64,000 nt of DNA from Cryptomeria japonica. Its lineage: Eukaryota > Streptophyta > Pinopsida > Cupressales > Cupressaceae. The notes beneath the pieces are model-generated. The model saw nothing but the letters and a program-made list of their open reading frames with translations. It searched no databases and was not told the origin of the DNA. A program made the position numbers and the translations under genes. Positions 23,352 to 36,053 of this stretch are shown piece after piece (the stretch's first letter is position 1; each line of letters begins with the position of its first letter). Location of the stretch: positions 481,464,900 to 481,528,899 of the forward strand of contig NC_081406.1 in assembly GCF_030272615.1 (NCBI RefSeq), given 5' to 3'.

Positions 23352-23692
23352 ATTATTCAAGGCGATCTTAGCAATATCACTCTCTCACATTTGGTGGAAG
23401 TGGATAGAGATAAGTTGAGAAGACTCAACATAACAAACCGAAGGGGGATATAACTAGATTCAAAATGCAGTGGTTACAACAAGGGGATAAAGGCTCAATT
23501 TTTTTCTTCAATGTGCTCAAGCAAAAATATTGTAGAGAAAGAATTGATAAGTTGTGGGTTGAAGGTAGAGAGATCTCTCATGGGGAGGATATTATGTCTG
23601 AATTTTTATCCTTTTAACAGTCATTGTTTTCATCTAAGGACTCACCTGCCTCCACTTAGGCCAGAGATCATTGTCATTCTCTCATACCAAAG

Positions 23693-24910
23693 TTGATCTC
23701 GCCTGATGAAGGTCAGATGCTCAGTCAACCCTTTTCGGTGGATGAGATCAAGAAAGCCATCAACGTGCTTCATAATAACAAGGCACCTAGTCCTGATGGT
23801 CTCCCAATAGAATTTTATAAGGCTAACATCAATTGGATTGTTGAGGACTTATTAGATGTTTATAGAGAATCTTCTATCCAAGGCTCTCTAGGAGTTGATG
23901 TTCACAAAGGACTTATAAAGCTAATTCCTAAAGATGGGGACATAGCACTTATCAAGAATTGGCGCCCAATCACTCTCCTCAATGTTTCTTATAAGATTGT
24001 TGCTAAAATGTTGGCCATCAGATTGGAAAACACCCTTCCCAGATTCATCTATGCTACCCAGATAGGGTTCATTAAAGGTACATATATACTTGACAATCTC
24101 ATCACCAGTTGGGAGGCCATGGAATGGGCCAGACTCTTGGATCAAAAGGTGGCCATGTTTCTTTTAGACTTTGAGAAATCCTACGATAGAGTTGAATGGA
24201 ATTTCATTATTATGATGCTTGAAGCATTCGGATTCCCTAAGGTATTCTATCATTTTGTTCAGGTCCTCCTCAAGGATGCCCATGCCCAGATTGAAATCAA
24301 TGGTTCCATCTCTCAACCTTTCCAGTTGAGCAGATCCATAAGGCAAGGTTTCCCTCTTGCCCCTACCTTATTTGTTATTGCATCAGATGCATTATTCTTT
24401 TTCTTAAGGGATGACATTCTATCTCCCAAAGTTAAGGGTATTACTCTGCCTGATAACACAGATCTGCTAAATATTCAATTTGCAAATGACACTGCTTTGT
24501 TCCTTGAGCTGGAAGAAAATAATATGAGAGCCTTGACCACCAAACTCAAGCTTTTATGTGATGCCTCAGGGGCAAAAATCTCTCAATCCAAGTATGCAAT
24601 TCTTAGCTAGACTGAGCACCCTCTAGATTGGGTTTCCCCATTTGGATACCAATGGGGTGGACCTAACAAAATTGTCAAGTACCTAGGGATTCCTTTCTTT
24701 GTTTCGCCCTGCCTCAAAGAAATGTGGCTATGGATTAAAAGAAATATTGAAGGAAAACTTACTAAGTGGAACAACCACTATCTCTCACTTGCAGGGAGAG
24801 TGCAAGTTTTTCAAAAGATCCTCTCCTCCTACAACATCTATTATTATTTTGTTTGGATGTTCAGTAGCTATCAGATTAATGATATTCAAAAGATTATTAG
24901 GAATTTCCTA
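23693..24910 (+). pseudogene. LINE-1 reverse transcriptase, inactive
   Basis: LINE RT motifs in order: NNKAPSPDGLP, NWRPITLLNVSYKI, IGFIKG, FLLDFEKSYDRV (first catalytic Asp kept), RSIRQGFPLAP, then IQFANDTALF where active enzymes have F-A-D-D. The first Asp of the pair is Asn, which should abolish activity. A stop at 24608-24610 interrupts the thumb region, which continues in another frame with WLWIKRNIEGKL near 24722. Confidence 0.88.
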
Positions 24911-25261
24911 TAGTCAGATGGAAAAGGACAAAGGAAGATTCACTCTGTTAAATGGGAGTGGTGTTGCATGGATAATTCTATTGGCGGTCTGGGATTCAAA
25001 GACCTCAAGACTCAAGGATTTGCACTTGCTGCTAAATGGATTTTCCATGCATTGGAAGGTAACAAGCCATGGAAAGTGTTGGTCAGGAACAATATCAAGT
25101 TGGGGGTGCCAAAAAAATGCCAAATCCTGGAAGTCCCTCTCACTCAGTGACCCTTTAGCAGGAATCTTTTCAGTCTCTACAATGGATTCTCTGGTATTTA
25201 AGTCAATTTGAAAGGCATTGGAGAGTGTTAGGCATAATATTTCCAATAGCTGGGCCAACAT

Positions 25262-25565
25262 CAAGCTGTTTTAAACCAAGAGGGAAGACCAGTAGCATTC
25301 TTTAGTGAGAAATTGAATGACGCCAAGAAGAGATACTCATCCTATGACTTAGAATTTTATGCCTTAGTGCAAGCTCTTAGGAAGTGGAGGCATTATCTCT
25401 TTCCCAAAGAATTTGTAGTGTTAATAGATAACCAAGCCTTGAGTTTTATCGATTCTCAAGAAAAGTTGAGCAATAGACACATCAAATGGATAGAATACTT
25501 GCAGGCATACACTTTCACTATCAAGAACAAAAAGGGGCAGTTGAACAAGGTACAATCTCCTCTAC
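25262..25565 (+). pseudogene. fragment of a Ty3/gypsy RNase H inside LINE-1
   Basis: The frame reads QAVLNQEGRPVAFFSEKL, RRYSSYDLEFYALVQAL-like, KWRHYLFPKEF and LSNRHIKWIEYL, the same gypsy RNase H block as at about 5740-5985 of Gypsy-1 but less decayed. LINE-1 coding flanks it on both sides: SNSWANIKLF before, and WWNLFHNGKPLALTQG after in another frame. It lacks LTRs and visible target duplications. The borders are blurred by short microhomology, so each may move by about 10 bp. Confidence 0.82.
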
Positions 25566-25569
25566 AGAG

Positions 25570-26680
25570 AGAGATCAATTTGGTGGAACCTTTTTCATAA
25601 TGGCAAACCCCTCGCGCTCACACAAGGATGCTTGACCAAAAAATGGGCCAATCGGGGTACATGTTTCTTCAAGGATATTCTTGTCAATGGCAATCTCATC
25701 CCTTGGGAAGCTCTGTCTAGTAAGTTTCAACTCCCTGCCTCTAACAAGAGGAACTTATAATATCATGTATAATGATTGTGCCTCTTTGAATCGTCCTAAA
25801 AGATGTTAATCAATTGATGACAGGTTTGTTTCCTTCTCTTGGATAGATGGTACTTTACTTTGTAATTTAAAATCAATTACTGTGTATAAATATTTGATGC
25901 ATAATGATAACATTTTAACTCGCATCAATGCATGTTGGTACTCTGATTTTGCATCCCCTCAATGGACCAAGGTATTTAATATGCTTTGGATCAGCCCTAT
26001 GGCTCCCAAGAAGAAGGCATTTAAATGGTTGTTAATACTGGATAAGCTTCCTATTAGACCTGATCATAACAATGATATTTTTTGTAATGTTTGCAAAGTT
26101 AAGGAATCTACTAGACATATCTTCTTTGATTGCATCATCGCCAAGGAAATTTGGCTTATGTTTGGGTTTACCATCCCTCTAATGTCAGCATTCTTGACAT
26201 TATAACTGGTTATGTTCAAGGGTGTAAAAAAGATTGTAATCTTTTCTGGAACATTTTATCTTGTGACATTCTCTAGTATATTTGGAAAATTAGGAATGAA
26301 GACAGGTTTCAAGGGAAAGAAAGGTCCCTTACTGAGTCTTTTCGTAGACTCACTTATTACTTTATCTCCTCGCAAGTAACGTTTGTGATCGGGCTTAATA
26401 AAGAGAAATTCAGAAGATTTTTGAGTAACAACCACACTATACTCTTCATATACGAGCTCTCCCACGGATGCACCTGGGGAAGGCTGAATGTTGATAGAAC
26501 TCTGTTTGTTACTGCTCTAGATGCCTTTATGGAGGAAATCAGGGGTAACCGAGATATGGTAGGTCAGCAGATGTTTCATACAGCCAGACTGAGGGATGAT
26601 CAAAGAATTGTTTGGATGGAACGCCCACTGGGATGGTTTGCTTGGATGGATAATCTATCCACAGAGATGATCTTATGACA
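25570..26680 (+). pseudogene. LINE-1 C-terminal region with RT-type zinc-binding segment
   Basis: After the gypsy insert the frame continues (NGKPLALTQG, then KDILVNGNLIPW) and, past stops near 25760-25800, gives a segment with PKKKAFKWLL, the cysteines C-N-V-C and H-I-F-F-D-C, and EIWLMFGF. This is the zf-RVT arrangement found near the C-terminus of plant LINE polyproteins. No plant-type RNase H follows, unlike LINE-2. The last open stretch (26385-26678) has no recognised domain. Confidence 0.7.
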
Positions 26681-26880
26681 CCTCTTTTTGTATTTTTTTT
26701 ATGGCATTATATTGTAGTGTGCATACTGTCATATGCAAAAGTGGCTATATGTTGGCCTTTTGTATGTATATCCAGTGAGACTGTTAGATTAGGTAGGAGT
26801 ATGAACAACTGACTGATTTTCACCCTACTATTTTTTTATTGATTCGATGTACTCTCAGTTTATCTATTATATATAATACA

Positions 26881-26889
26881 AAAAAAAAA
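26881..26889 (+). other. A-tail of LINE-1
   Basis: Nine A after a 3' UTR of about 200 bp, preceded by ATATATAATAC. Marks the LINE 3' end. Confidence 0.7.
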
Positions 26890-26897
26890 CCCTCTAA

Positions 26898-29800
26898 CAA
26901 TTCAAATCCTAGTTGAAGATTAAATCACAATTAAGAATTCTTGTTTTGATATTTTCTTGGAGAACAAATAACAAATAAAACAATTTAAATTTTAACTCGT
27001 TTATTTTTTATATTTTTATTACAAAATTTCACATGCAAACAAGATAATAACTAGCACAATACATCTACAAGTAACAACAACAATGTTTATTTTAATATAT
27101 TTTTATAATAAACATTAAATACCTACCTATAGTTACAATATCTTTTCTCCAATTAATTGGACAACTCTCTAACTATTGGAATTCACATTCAACTCAAAAT
27201 ATTGCATGGGTTGAAAAATATAAATTTCTTCTTCATGATCTCATATAATCACATGTGCCATACAATTCTCTTTTGAAAGTAAAATGCATTATGTTAAACT
27301 AAAAGAGGGTAATATTGACAATGATCATGATTTTTTTTACATGATTTGATGATAAAAATATAACTAATGGTTGTCTAATTAATTACTACTACTCAGTATT
27401 CATACAAATCCATGTAAAGTAGTGACACATAAACATGCACATGTTGTTGAAATTATACAAAGAATCTTAACTAAATAGAAAATATAAATTTGATAGTTAT
27501 GTAATGCAAAGTCTATTTTCAAGTATAACGTGAGGAAAGTTCCTTCAAAGACAATTCTCAATTGGAGTCAATTGGTAATAGAGGATTTTTTTAATTAATA
27601 AGATAAGGAATTGTTGGTGCGTTGATTGTGATACCATATATGAGGACTTCAATGTGAGAAAACTAAAATTGTTGAGTGTTTGTTTCATTTAGAAGTCTAA
27701 GAAAACTAGAGTTGGTAAAATTAATTCCAATGCTCAAACCCTTTGGAAACCATCAAAAAATTTCAAAGCTAAGTAGAATCTTCTAAGAATCACCAAAGTA
27801 TCTTGCTTAAACAAAAATACATCTTTTTCATAACATTATTGTCAATATTTAAATATTATTAACCAACAATTATTTAACCAAAATTATGTGATTTATTTCA
27901 CTTTAAGTAATTCACGACATCTTAAGTCAACTTTAATTCAATGTGACATAGAGGTAGACAAGAAAAATAATGTATATTATTTATGAAATTGTTGAGGCCA
28001 AATTTAGTCTCATTAGGCCATACCTATCAAATGGTTCTATTTAGAGTGGATTGAGAGTGGGGTGTGAGATTTCCCTTCCTAAGATGCACCAATCCATCAT
28101 GTTTGTCTACATGAATAATCTCCCCACCAAGGCCATGCTAAACTCATGTTCAACTCCAAGTGTAGCCTCATCATTCCTCATGTTAAACCTCATCAAATAG
28201 TTGCTATTTCAACACACAATCCCTCTAAATAAGAGATCAAAAGACCATCTCATGCCAACCAAACTCCAATTACATCATTAGAATCTCTAAAAACTCCCAA
28301 GCAAAAATGACTATCATATTCAATTTACTAGAAAACTACCTCAAATCACTATCAAATTTTCAATTGCAATGTTATGAACTCTAAATGACAACATGATTTA
28401 TAATAAAATATTATCTGCCTCCAATGGATAGACCTACTCCTAAGAACACTATATCAATCAAAGAATGTGAAAATAAATTATTTAGATCCCCCATGGCATA
28501 ATATCACATTATTGATACCGATAAAAAAAAATCACATTATTGATAAAGATTCTATTGTAAGTGATCCAAAGATACTCATGGTATCATGAGCATTTCCTAA
28601 TTAAGGAGTACATGTGGTTCCCACATAATCAAATAACTAGATTGCAACATTAAGGTCTTCCAAAGAGAAAAGTAAAATCATGATCTCTAATAGGAGACAA
28701 CTACTAAAAGTTCCAAAATAAAATTGCCACTTACCCAAATTACTCTTACAAGAAATTTGCATAAGCATCCCAAAGAAATCCACCATGAATCACAAGTACT
28801 ATGTTCATCCATTTCATTGTCTCACTACTACACTACACCAATGTGTCATGATGGTTGAAGGACCACCAACACCAAAATGTGCAACACCATAACATATAAA
28901 TAATCTACATCCAAAACTTGTTGCATCAAACCATCATTAACACTTCACTAATCTATGTTTGTAGATAGTCCTCGTCCAACTTATATATACACCATGTGAT
29001 ATAGATAGCCCACAAAATTATATAATTTGTAAATCTCAAAGCAATAAAACCTGGATCCACCACAATATAAATCCAAGAGCAAAAAACTCAACATCGTATT
29101 AATAATAAGAAGAAAAGAAAAAAGACAATGAGATAATCATGTAGATTCTTCACCACTCAAACACTAGATCAAACTTGGATCCAATTTATTGCAAATCCAT
29201 AATAGAGTGATCATAGTTCAAGAAGCTATCAAGCAACCACTACAAAAATGTTCAGTGGTCGACTATGTGCTAACACCTCCATATCAAGAAAGCTACAAAT
29301 AACCTCTTCAATCCATTCTCAATGTGTGCATATAAACCTGTAACTATTTTGCATCCAAAACAATCTCTACGAGAGTCACAATCTAACAAAGTCTCTCCAC
29401 AGATATACAAAACCACAAATTTTAGCTAATAATGTAAAACCTAAAAAATCATCCATGTCAATGAGATGCATATAACTTTGAATCCACTTATCATATATAT
29501 GGCCCATAATTATAAACACATTAAAACTATTAAACTACAAAACCCACATATATAGTCAACACGAATCTAAAATATTCAAATACTATGATCTAATAAGACT
29601 AAAGAGGTTGTTGAGGGACTCTAGATCAACTCCACAACCATCCCATGTACTCATATAAACAACCATGTCATGTTAAAGCTTGATGTATACAAGAACCTCC
29701 ATGACACCATGATCACCACCCTCAATGTACCTACATCAAATTCCCTTTGAAATGAGACTCAAAATCTTATGTTTGTGTTTGTCATGTGTGCAAAGTTAAA

Positions 29801-30239
29801 TAGATTAAAAAACTCTCTAGAGGTCTGGTGACCAAATACTTGATACACCCTGAAGTTCTAAAAAAATACTTTTCATCACTTGTAAGAAATCCAAAGTTGG
29901 ACATTGTGGACACATGATGTGACCTATTGAATAAATGAGAGCAAAACTAGCATCCACATGCAATTTTCTATCATATAGTAAACAAAAAAAAATTGAAAAA
30001 ATAACACTAATACTATTGCATAATGCTTAAATATAGCTTTCCATCAACTGTAAGCTAAAAACTAGACATAGCAGGCTAAAGTTATGCCTAAAAACAAAAC
30101 CACTCCATTAAGAAAAATAAGAAGCACCTCTACATTATTTTAGTGGCTACAAGGTTGTGTCATTGACCTTCCAATGGTGGTGGTGGTGTGGTGCAGGAGC
30201 ACCTCATCAAACCCTTCAAGATGACAAGTCAGACTCTGA
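26898..30239. other. no gene recognised, AT-rich
   Basis: About 3.3 kb with no convincing open frame, LTR pair, tRNA or rRNA on either strand. The plus strand is C-poor with CCATC/CACAT-rich stretches around 28060-29700. It may be very old element sequence, but I cannot assign it. Confidence 0.5.
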
Positions 30240-31932
30240 TAAGGGAGGATAAGTAATTAATAATGTATTTAAGATGTTTTATATAGGTTTTCAATCATGC
30301 ATTATATGTTTGTAATAATGAACCCCATCTTGTGAGCCAAACTCCTATTTTGGCATTTCTATGAGCCAATTAGGACTTTTTGACAATAGGGGATCAAATG
30401 TGTTGGTTTTAAGTGTTTTAAGATGTTTTAGGAGGGGTTGAACTTGACCCAAGGCATTAGGAGGCGAAAGATGACATTTTGACAACTTTTGCAAAAGTTG
30501 TCATAAACAACTTTTATGCACTTTTTGCATTTTGTAATTTGAAACTCCTCCAACAGCTCTAACCTCTTGATTTTCAGCTGAGAGCAGTTGAGGAATGGTT
30601 TATACACCTTGTGGATCCAATTTTCAAAGGGGTGATTATACGAAGAAGAGTTTTGATGCAAACAAACTAATAGAATTCTGAGTTTTTCCTGCAATTCTGG
30701 AGTTTTGGTTTGTGTTACGGTTTTGTACGGATTGGGATCCATTCCCAATGATGTGAATTGATTTGAGAGGAGTTATAACTCTGTTTTGGTTTTGATTTGA
30801 AGTCTTGATTGTGTGTGTTTCTCTTGATATTCAAGTTTTGTTGTAGGTACCTGAAAAATGAGGGTTTACCTTGGGTTTTTCCTCCTTCATGGCCATATCT
30901 TGCACTTTACCAATCTGAGGCTCATGGGATTTGGTGAAAGGAAAGTATGGTCAATGTATTTTAGATTTCCAAGATTGTTTTGCAAGAGGAGCAAGGAGAG
31001 AAGTGTTTGGAGCGACCCTAGGTAGATATCTCTATGTGGCTACTTAGACCTTGAACAAACAAAAGTACCTATATGTGTGAATGGCGATGCTTCCAGGCGT
31101 GTAACCCTAGAATCCCTATTGATTTATGTCTCCCAACATTCCCATGGGATTGTAATCCACCGGTTCATTCATCTGAGCATAGTTGCTTTCCAAAAGAGGC
31201 CTAATTAGCCCTTTTAGGACAGTCAACTTCCTACCGGAAAAGATCTTTATTTTACAGACCTTGACCCTTCCTTTTGGGGACTTGTATAACTTCCAAAAGG
31301 GTGTTTGAATCCATAATTTTTTTGCCAAGGTGTTTGGGAAAATCTGAACTTAAGGTCCCTTTACCCGCTAAATAGGGCTACAAGCAACTAGACCTAATTG
31401 AGTGAGTTTCTTAAGGAATGAGCATGTATTCTTGCAACCGATGCTTTGTCTGACCTTAGGGAGTCTTGTATGACTCAAAACCGGTGTGAAAATGATTTGT
31501 AACCCTTGGAGGTATCATGGAGGGTGTTGTAGCAAGATGCCCCTGATTGAGCCAACAAGAGTCTTGGAGATGGTGAGAAGATTGTACTAAAGTTGTAGAG
31601 CCTTGCCTTGATAGGATCCCATTCATGTGCTAAGGGGTCAGTGTCATACATTTGGAGGTGTTTGGTAGGTAACAAGGAGGGCTCTGCATCATGGTCGCAT
31701 TGCCATATTATTGGCTTTGGCCAAAAAAAAGGTGGTGAAGAGAAGGAAGCCTTAAATAAGTATTAAAAGGGATTGATGACAAAGGTAGATGTAGTAGGAT
31801 CTAAGCCCTCCAGGGCTAGAAGCTTCACATGTATATGATCTTGAATTCAAAGCAAGCCTCTAATTGTTAATTTGATTAGGGTTTCAAGCTCTAAACTCTC
31901 TACCTTCGATTGTTAATGTAGGTTATATCTCA
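30240..31932. other. unassigned repeat-like region
   Basis: Composition shifts to G/T-rich on the plus strand. Short open frames on the minus strand (30428-30748, 31116-31328, 31475-31675) have no domain. A perfect 22-bp palindrome sits at 30481-30502. It could be a solo LTR or an element fragment, but no second copy lies in the window to test this. Confidence 0.35.
30481..30502. repeat. perfect 22-bp palindrome
   Basis: Arms GACAACTTTTG and CAAAAGTTGTC with no spacer. A degenerate partial copy (ACAACTTTTATGCAC) follows within 10 bp. Confidence 0.9.
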
Positions 31933-32209
31933 TATTAGTATAGAATATATTTTACTTATTATTTTATAAATAATTATCTTAGTATTTTTAGACATGACTT
32001 TATGCTTCTTTAGATAGGTTATATGACAACTTGGAGAGTTGGTTAAACTCATCCAAGACAAATGTGAACTTATCTGCTACCGCCCATTGAATGTTTGGTA
32101 TCGACTTGTAATTCCAACCGATCATTCTACCTATATGTACACATATTCTTTATTATGAAATTACTCCAAATTTGATAGTAACATATTATGATCTATCTTA
32201 ATTCTAAGA
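31933..32209 (+). repeat. 5' LTR of copy B
   Basis: Starts TATTAGTATAGAATATATTTTAC (ancestral TGTTAG) and aligns with 1403-1700. It runs directly into the primer site. Confidence 0.75.
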
Positions 32210-32221
32210 TTGTATCAGAGC
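32210..32221 (+). other. primer binding site of copy B
   Basis: TTGTATCAGAGC, one change from the tRNA-iMet site TGGTATCAGAGC, immediately after the LTR. Confidence 0.8.
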
Positions 32222-34756
32222 TTTCCAAGGCGTGAACCCGTTTTTGCAGAGGCGAACCTATGGTTGGGATTTCTGCTTAATCTGGAGTGAAGGAATAGAG
32301 ATATGGCCTGCTTTATGCAGTCCATGCAAGTACATGTTTGGTTTCATCTGGAGATAACATTTTCCAACGCCACAAAGGTCGTGCAGAGGGCAAGGTGACT
32401 CTACACAAAGATGAGATCCATACGCAACATCCTCAGCGAGCCTCTGGCAATCCTTTGCAAATCAGGGCCATTTCATCTCAGCTCTTCTCAATCCACCTGC
32501 TTGGTTCACGAAGGGTGATTGATCTTCCAACGCAGAGGCACATTGTCTTGACATTTTAAACTCGTGGCTTGATTTTCTTTATTCGGCCTTTGTTGTTTGG
32601 GCTTTGCTTTGGCTCTATGCGGCCTATGCTATTCTTGAGGGGCCTTTGAAAGAGAAAATCAACAGCTTCGTGTGCATTAGAAGATCGATATGGTTTGTGG
32701 AAGGTGGCAACATTAAGAGTTTTGTTGCTATGTGGCCTTCATTCAGTTCGCAAGTGGCCATTTAGTAACCAGCGCCCCTCATAGAAGGAATCATTTGGCA
32801 GCGCCTTTTTTTTCTATTTTTTTTTGGCAATTCAGCATCTTCAAGGGCCTTCTCCATAATGATTAACAAGGAAAATGTCTTTGATGATGCATTGTTGTAT
32901 CGAGAATTGTAACCTGTGGCATTTGCGAACAATAAGCAGCGCCAAATGCATTGATTTGTGAGTGGCGGCATTTTAGTCTCTATTGAAGACATTTTAGTCC
33001 TTCAATAGCATACGCCTCACCCAACAGCTGATCGATTCCTCAGAAATTTGCTTCTCTGTACATCGTGCTCCTCGACTCGGGCCTTGAAATGTATCCTCAA
33101 CTATTGGATCCTGCGTTGGAGTTTTGATCTGGGTAGAACTCCAGGCGGGCAAGATTAATTATTGTTTGTTGAGATCGCACACATCTCTGGCTACGAAGAT
33201 AATGCGGCAGTCTTTGTGGCAGTTGAGCAATTCTATTAATGTTTGCAAGCAGAATGCAGCAGTCAGCCATCTTAACTCGACAACAGAAGGAGCGAAAACT
33301 TGTTTTTCCTCATCCCCACATGGCCCAATAAGTTGGGCATTGTTCTCTTTGTTGCATTAATATTCAATATGTTTAGTGGTTTATGTCGCTTTAATAGTTA
33401 GCAACTTACTCTAAGAAAAAGTTTGTTTTTTTTCCCCATAATTGTTTGTGAAGGGGAGATTATTTTTTTCATCATTTTCGTTCATGAAATTTGATAAATG
33501 TGTAGTCATCGGAATCTTTGAAAGAATAGGTTTGATGTCATCTTTGACATTTAATTCTGATTTTAATGCAGATGTATTAAAAATAAGTCATTTTATAATT
33601 TATAGAAAACTAATTGTTGAATAACTTTTTAATGGTAGCTTGATGCATTGTAAAAAGCATTAAGTCATAAAGTGCCAAAAAAGTGGGGGTACTTAATGTT
33701 GAATCAAAGGAGGTGTCTTGAGTTGTGCCATCGTGCAGTTCCATGAGTCGTGTCATGAACACTTCCACATTCCCCTTATTATTCTTCTTCTTGAAAGGTT
33801 GTCTTGAGTCATGTCTTTGAGTATTTCCACACCTTCTTTAATACTATATGATGAATAATTTAATCTTTTAACATGCATTGCGATCTCATCACTTGTAACA
33901 TATGAATCAAGATAAGTTTCACAAAAAACATCAATGATTCCTTAAGACAAAATATTCATACATGATTTTCAATGATGCAAATTTGGAAGACATCATTGAG
34001 GACACCAATCTTCTTTATAGCATTTGCATTGAGTTTAGAGACGCTTCATAGAGCATCCAAAGATCCAACAAGACATCACATCTTTTGTTCATGTTCTACA
34101 TCACCTATTGCTTGATAAATCAAAGGTGCTTCACAAAGGTTCTTTCCAACAGGGCATCTCATGGAGCATTTGAGCATCATCTTATGTGGAGTTGCATAGT
34201 CTCTTCTTTCTCTCTTAAGGGGAGAACATTCATTTGACTGATACATAGAGTAGTCCTTAGATAATCCTAATCAATCCTTCCTTCTATGACCTACCTTTTT
34301 CACTTGTACATTCAAATTGAATCATTTCTCTTTTGGAGAGGAGTTATGTTACCACTGGGTTGTCATAACTCTCTTTTTAAGATATTTGAAAAAACTTATT
34401 ATTTTTAATGTGCTTATGCTAAAATCAAACAAAGAAAATAAAAATTTAATTAAAATAATTATTTAATCAATATATGTATACAATTGGAAAAGAAAAACAA
34501 CTAAATATTTTAAGGTACATTAAATCCTAAATTCACAATGAAAATTGAAGAAAAGAAAGAAAAGAATTCACACATGGCATATCAATAAAAATAATAATAA
34601 ATAAAAAAGTAAAATTTTGGGGTTATGAAGTGTGTGTCCTTACATGGCTTTTCTCCTTTACTTCGTTTTATGAGAAATTTGTACATGCGTGCCTAACATA
34701 GCTAGTAGCCAAGACCCATCATCATCATTACTCCCTAAGTTGCACTAAAGGGGTGG

Positions 34757-34935
34757 TGTTAGTGTAGAATATATTTTATTTATTATTTAACAAGTAATCA
34801 CCCTATGTATTTCTACACATGGCTTTAAGCCACCTTAGGTAGGTTATGTGGCAACTTGGAGAGTTGGTCAAACTCATCCAAGATACATGATGCCACTTTT
34901 TTTACCTCTTGGTGGAACTTATTTGCCACCACCTT
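34757..34935 (+). repeat. truncated 3' LTR of copy B
   Basis: TGTTAGTGTAGAATATATTTTA after the purine tract AAAGGGGTGG. Homology to 1403-1700 stops at about ATTTGCCACCA. Unrelated sequence follows to 35130. Confidence 0.72.
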
Positions 34936-35130
34936 TGTTGAAAGAAGTTTTTGGTGGAAACTTGGTATGATTATTATGAAGTATGTGAAGAACCTTGATT
35001 GCATTTAATTTTAATAATTTCAATTCAATATTTTTAACATTGGCACACGTCCACAATTGATGTCCAACTCTTCAAATACAGCTTTACTTAAATTGCAGAA
35101 AGTATTCTCTTAATGAAAATTCTTTAGAAC

Positions 35131-35135
35131 TCATC
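35131..35135 (+). repeat. left target-site duplication of Gypsy-2 (TCATC)
   Basis: TCATC directly before the LTR. The identical TCATC directly follows the other LTR at 48201-48205. Confidence 0.9.
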
Positions 35136-35682
35136 TGTTATGCCCAACTTTTAAGCACGAACGGGATTAAAAAAAAAAAAATTAAATCACAACTTGAACA
35201 TTAGAACTGCAAATATAAAATGCATTTAGCAAGTTTCGTCTTATCTATGTTTGAGTTAATTCTAATTACTAACTAATTTAAGCGAAAATAAATTCAATTA
35301 TATGTGGAATATTAATTATCCAAAGAAACTATTATTGTCTCTACAATTTGAACCTCTAAATTAACTTAATTAAAACTTCCTAAAATATTTGGCAAAGATA
35401 TTATTAATCTCCTATAATCAAAATTTTTTTAAGGAACAATTTAAATTAGACCTAGCACTTTATTTATAATGTCTAAAATTATATTTCAATCAATAATTAA
35501 AATGTGCTTAAAATTAAATCGACTAAAGGGTCAATTAAATTCATAATGCCCTATGCCCCATAAAGTTTAATCACATATACCTACGTCTAGGTGGGTTAAA
35601 ATTATTCCCTATAGTCAAATAATTTACAACAGAATTAAATTCCCTAAAGATTAAACTTCATAAATATTTAATTTAAAACATC

Positions 35683-35805
<123 letters not shown>

Positions 35806-35860
35806 GTACGTATAACCATACTCATAAATAAAAGAAAACTTCTACAAATTTGACCAACTT

Positions 35861-35902
<42 letters not shown>

Positions 35903-35914
35903 TATATATATATA
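35861..35914. repeat. (CATATA)n microsatellite
   Basis: About seven CATATA-type units grading into TA. The partner LTR instead has a short CA run near 44925-44937. Confidence 0.9.
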
Positions 35915-36009
35915 AGTGTTTTAACCATGCAAACCCTAATCCTTTATTTAATATAAAATATGCCTCTCATTTCTTTGTTTTTTCATTCTTTATTATCTTT
36001 CCACATTTT

Positions 36010-36034
36010 ACCCTAGCCCTGACCGGGCTAGGGT
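36010..36034. repeat. 10-bp stem with telobox-like sequence
   Basis: ACCCTAGCCC, 5-base loop, GGGCTAGGGT. Conserved in the other LTR at about 45042-45066 with a one-base loop change. The arms contain AACCCTAG-like telobox sequence. Confidence 0.85.
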
Positions 36035-36053
36035 TCTAAATTTTTTTTTAATC

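Larger units (their letters stand above)
11079..26890 (+). mobile_element. LINE-1: L1-type non-LTR retrotransposon split by a copia insertion
   Basis: 5' piece 11079-11649, 3' piece 20644-26890, same strand. The pieces join in reading sense across the inserted copia. Order is ORF1 (zinc knuckle, AT-hook), endonuclease, reverse transcriptase, RT-type zinc region, 3' UTR and an A9 tail at 26881-26889. CCTCTAA after the tail (26891-26897) and at 11072-11078 may be what remains of a target-site duplication. Catalytic Asp codons in the endonuclease and RT read Asn, so the copy is dead. Confidence 0.8.
31933..34935 (+). mobile_element. non-autonomous LTR element, copy B (LARD-like)
   Basis: 5' LTR (31933-32209), tRNA-Met-type primer site, about 2.5 kb internal region without gag or pol, purine tract, and a 3' LTR truncated after about 179 bp. 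The second half of the internal region (33487-34756) matches 1-1402. The lack of coding capacity with intact priming signals means it would depend on enzymes from another element. Confidence 0.75.
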
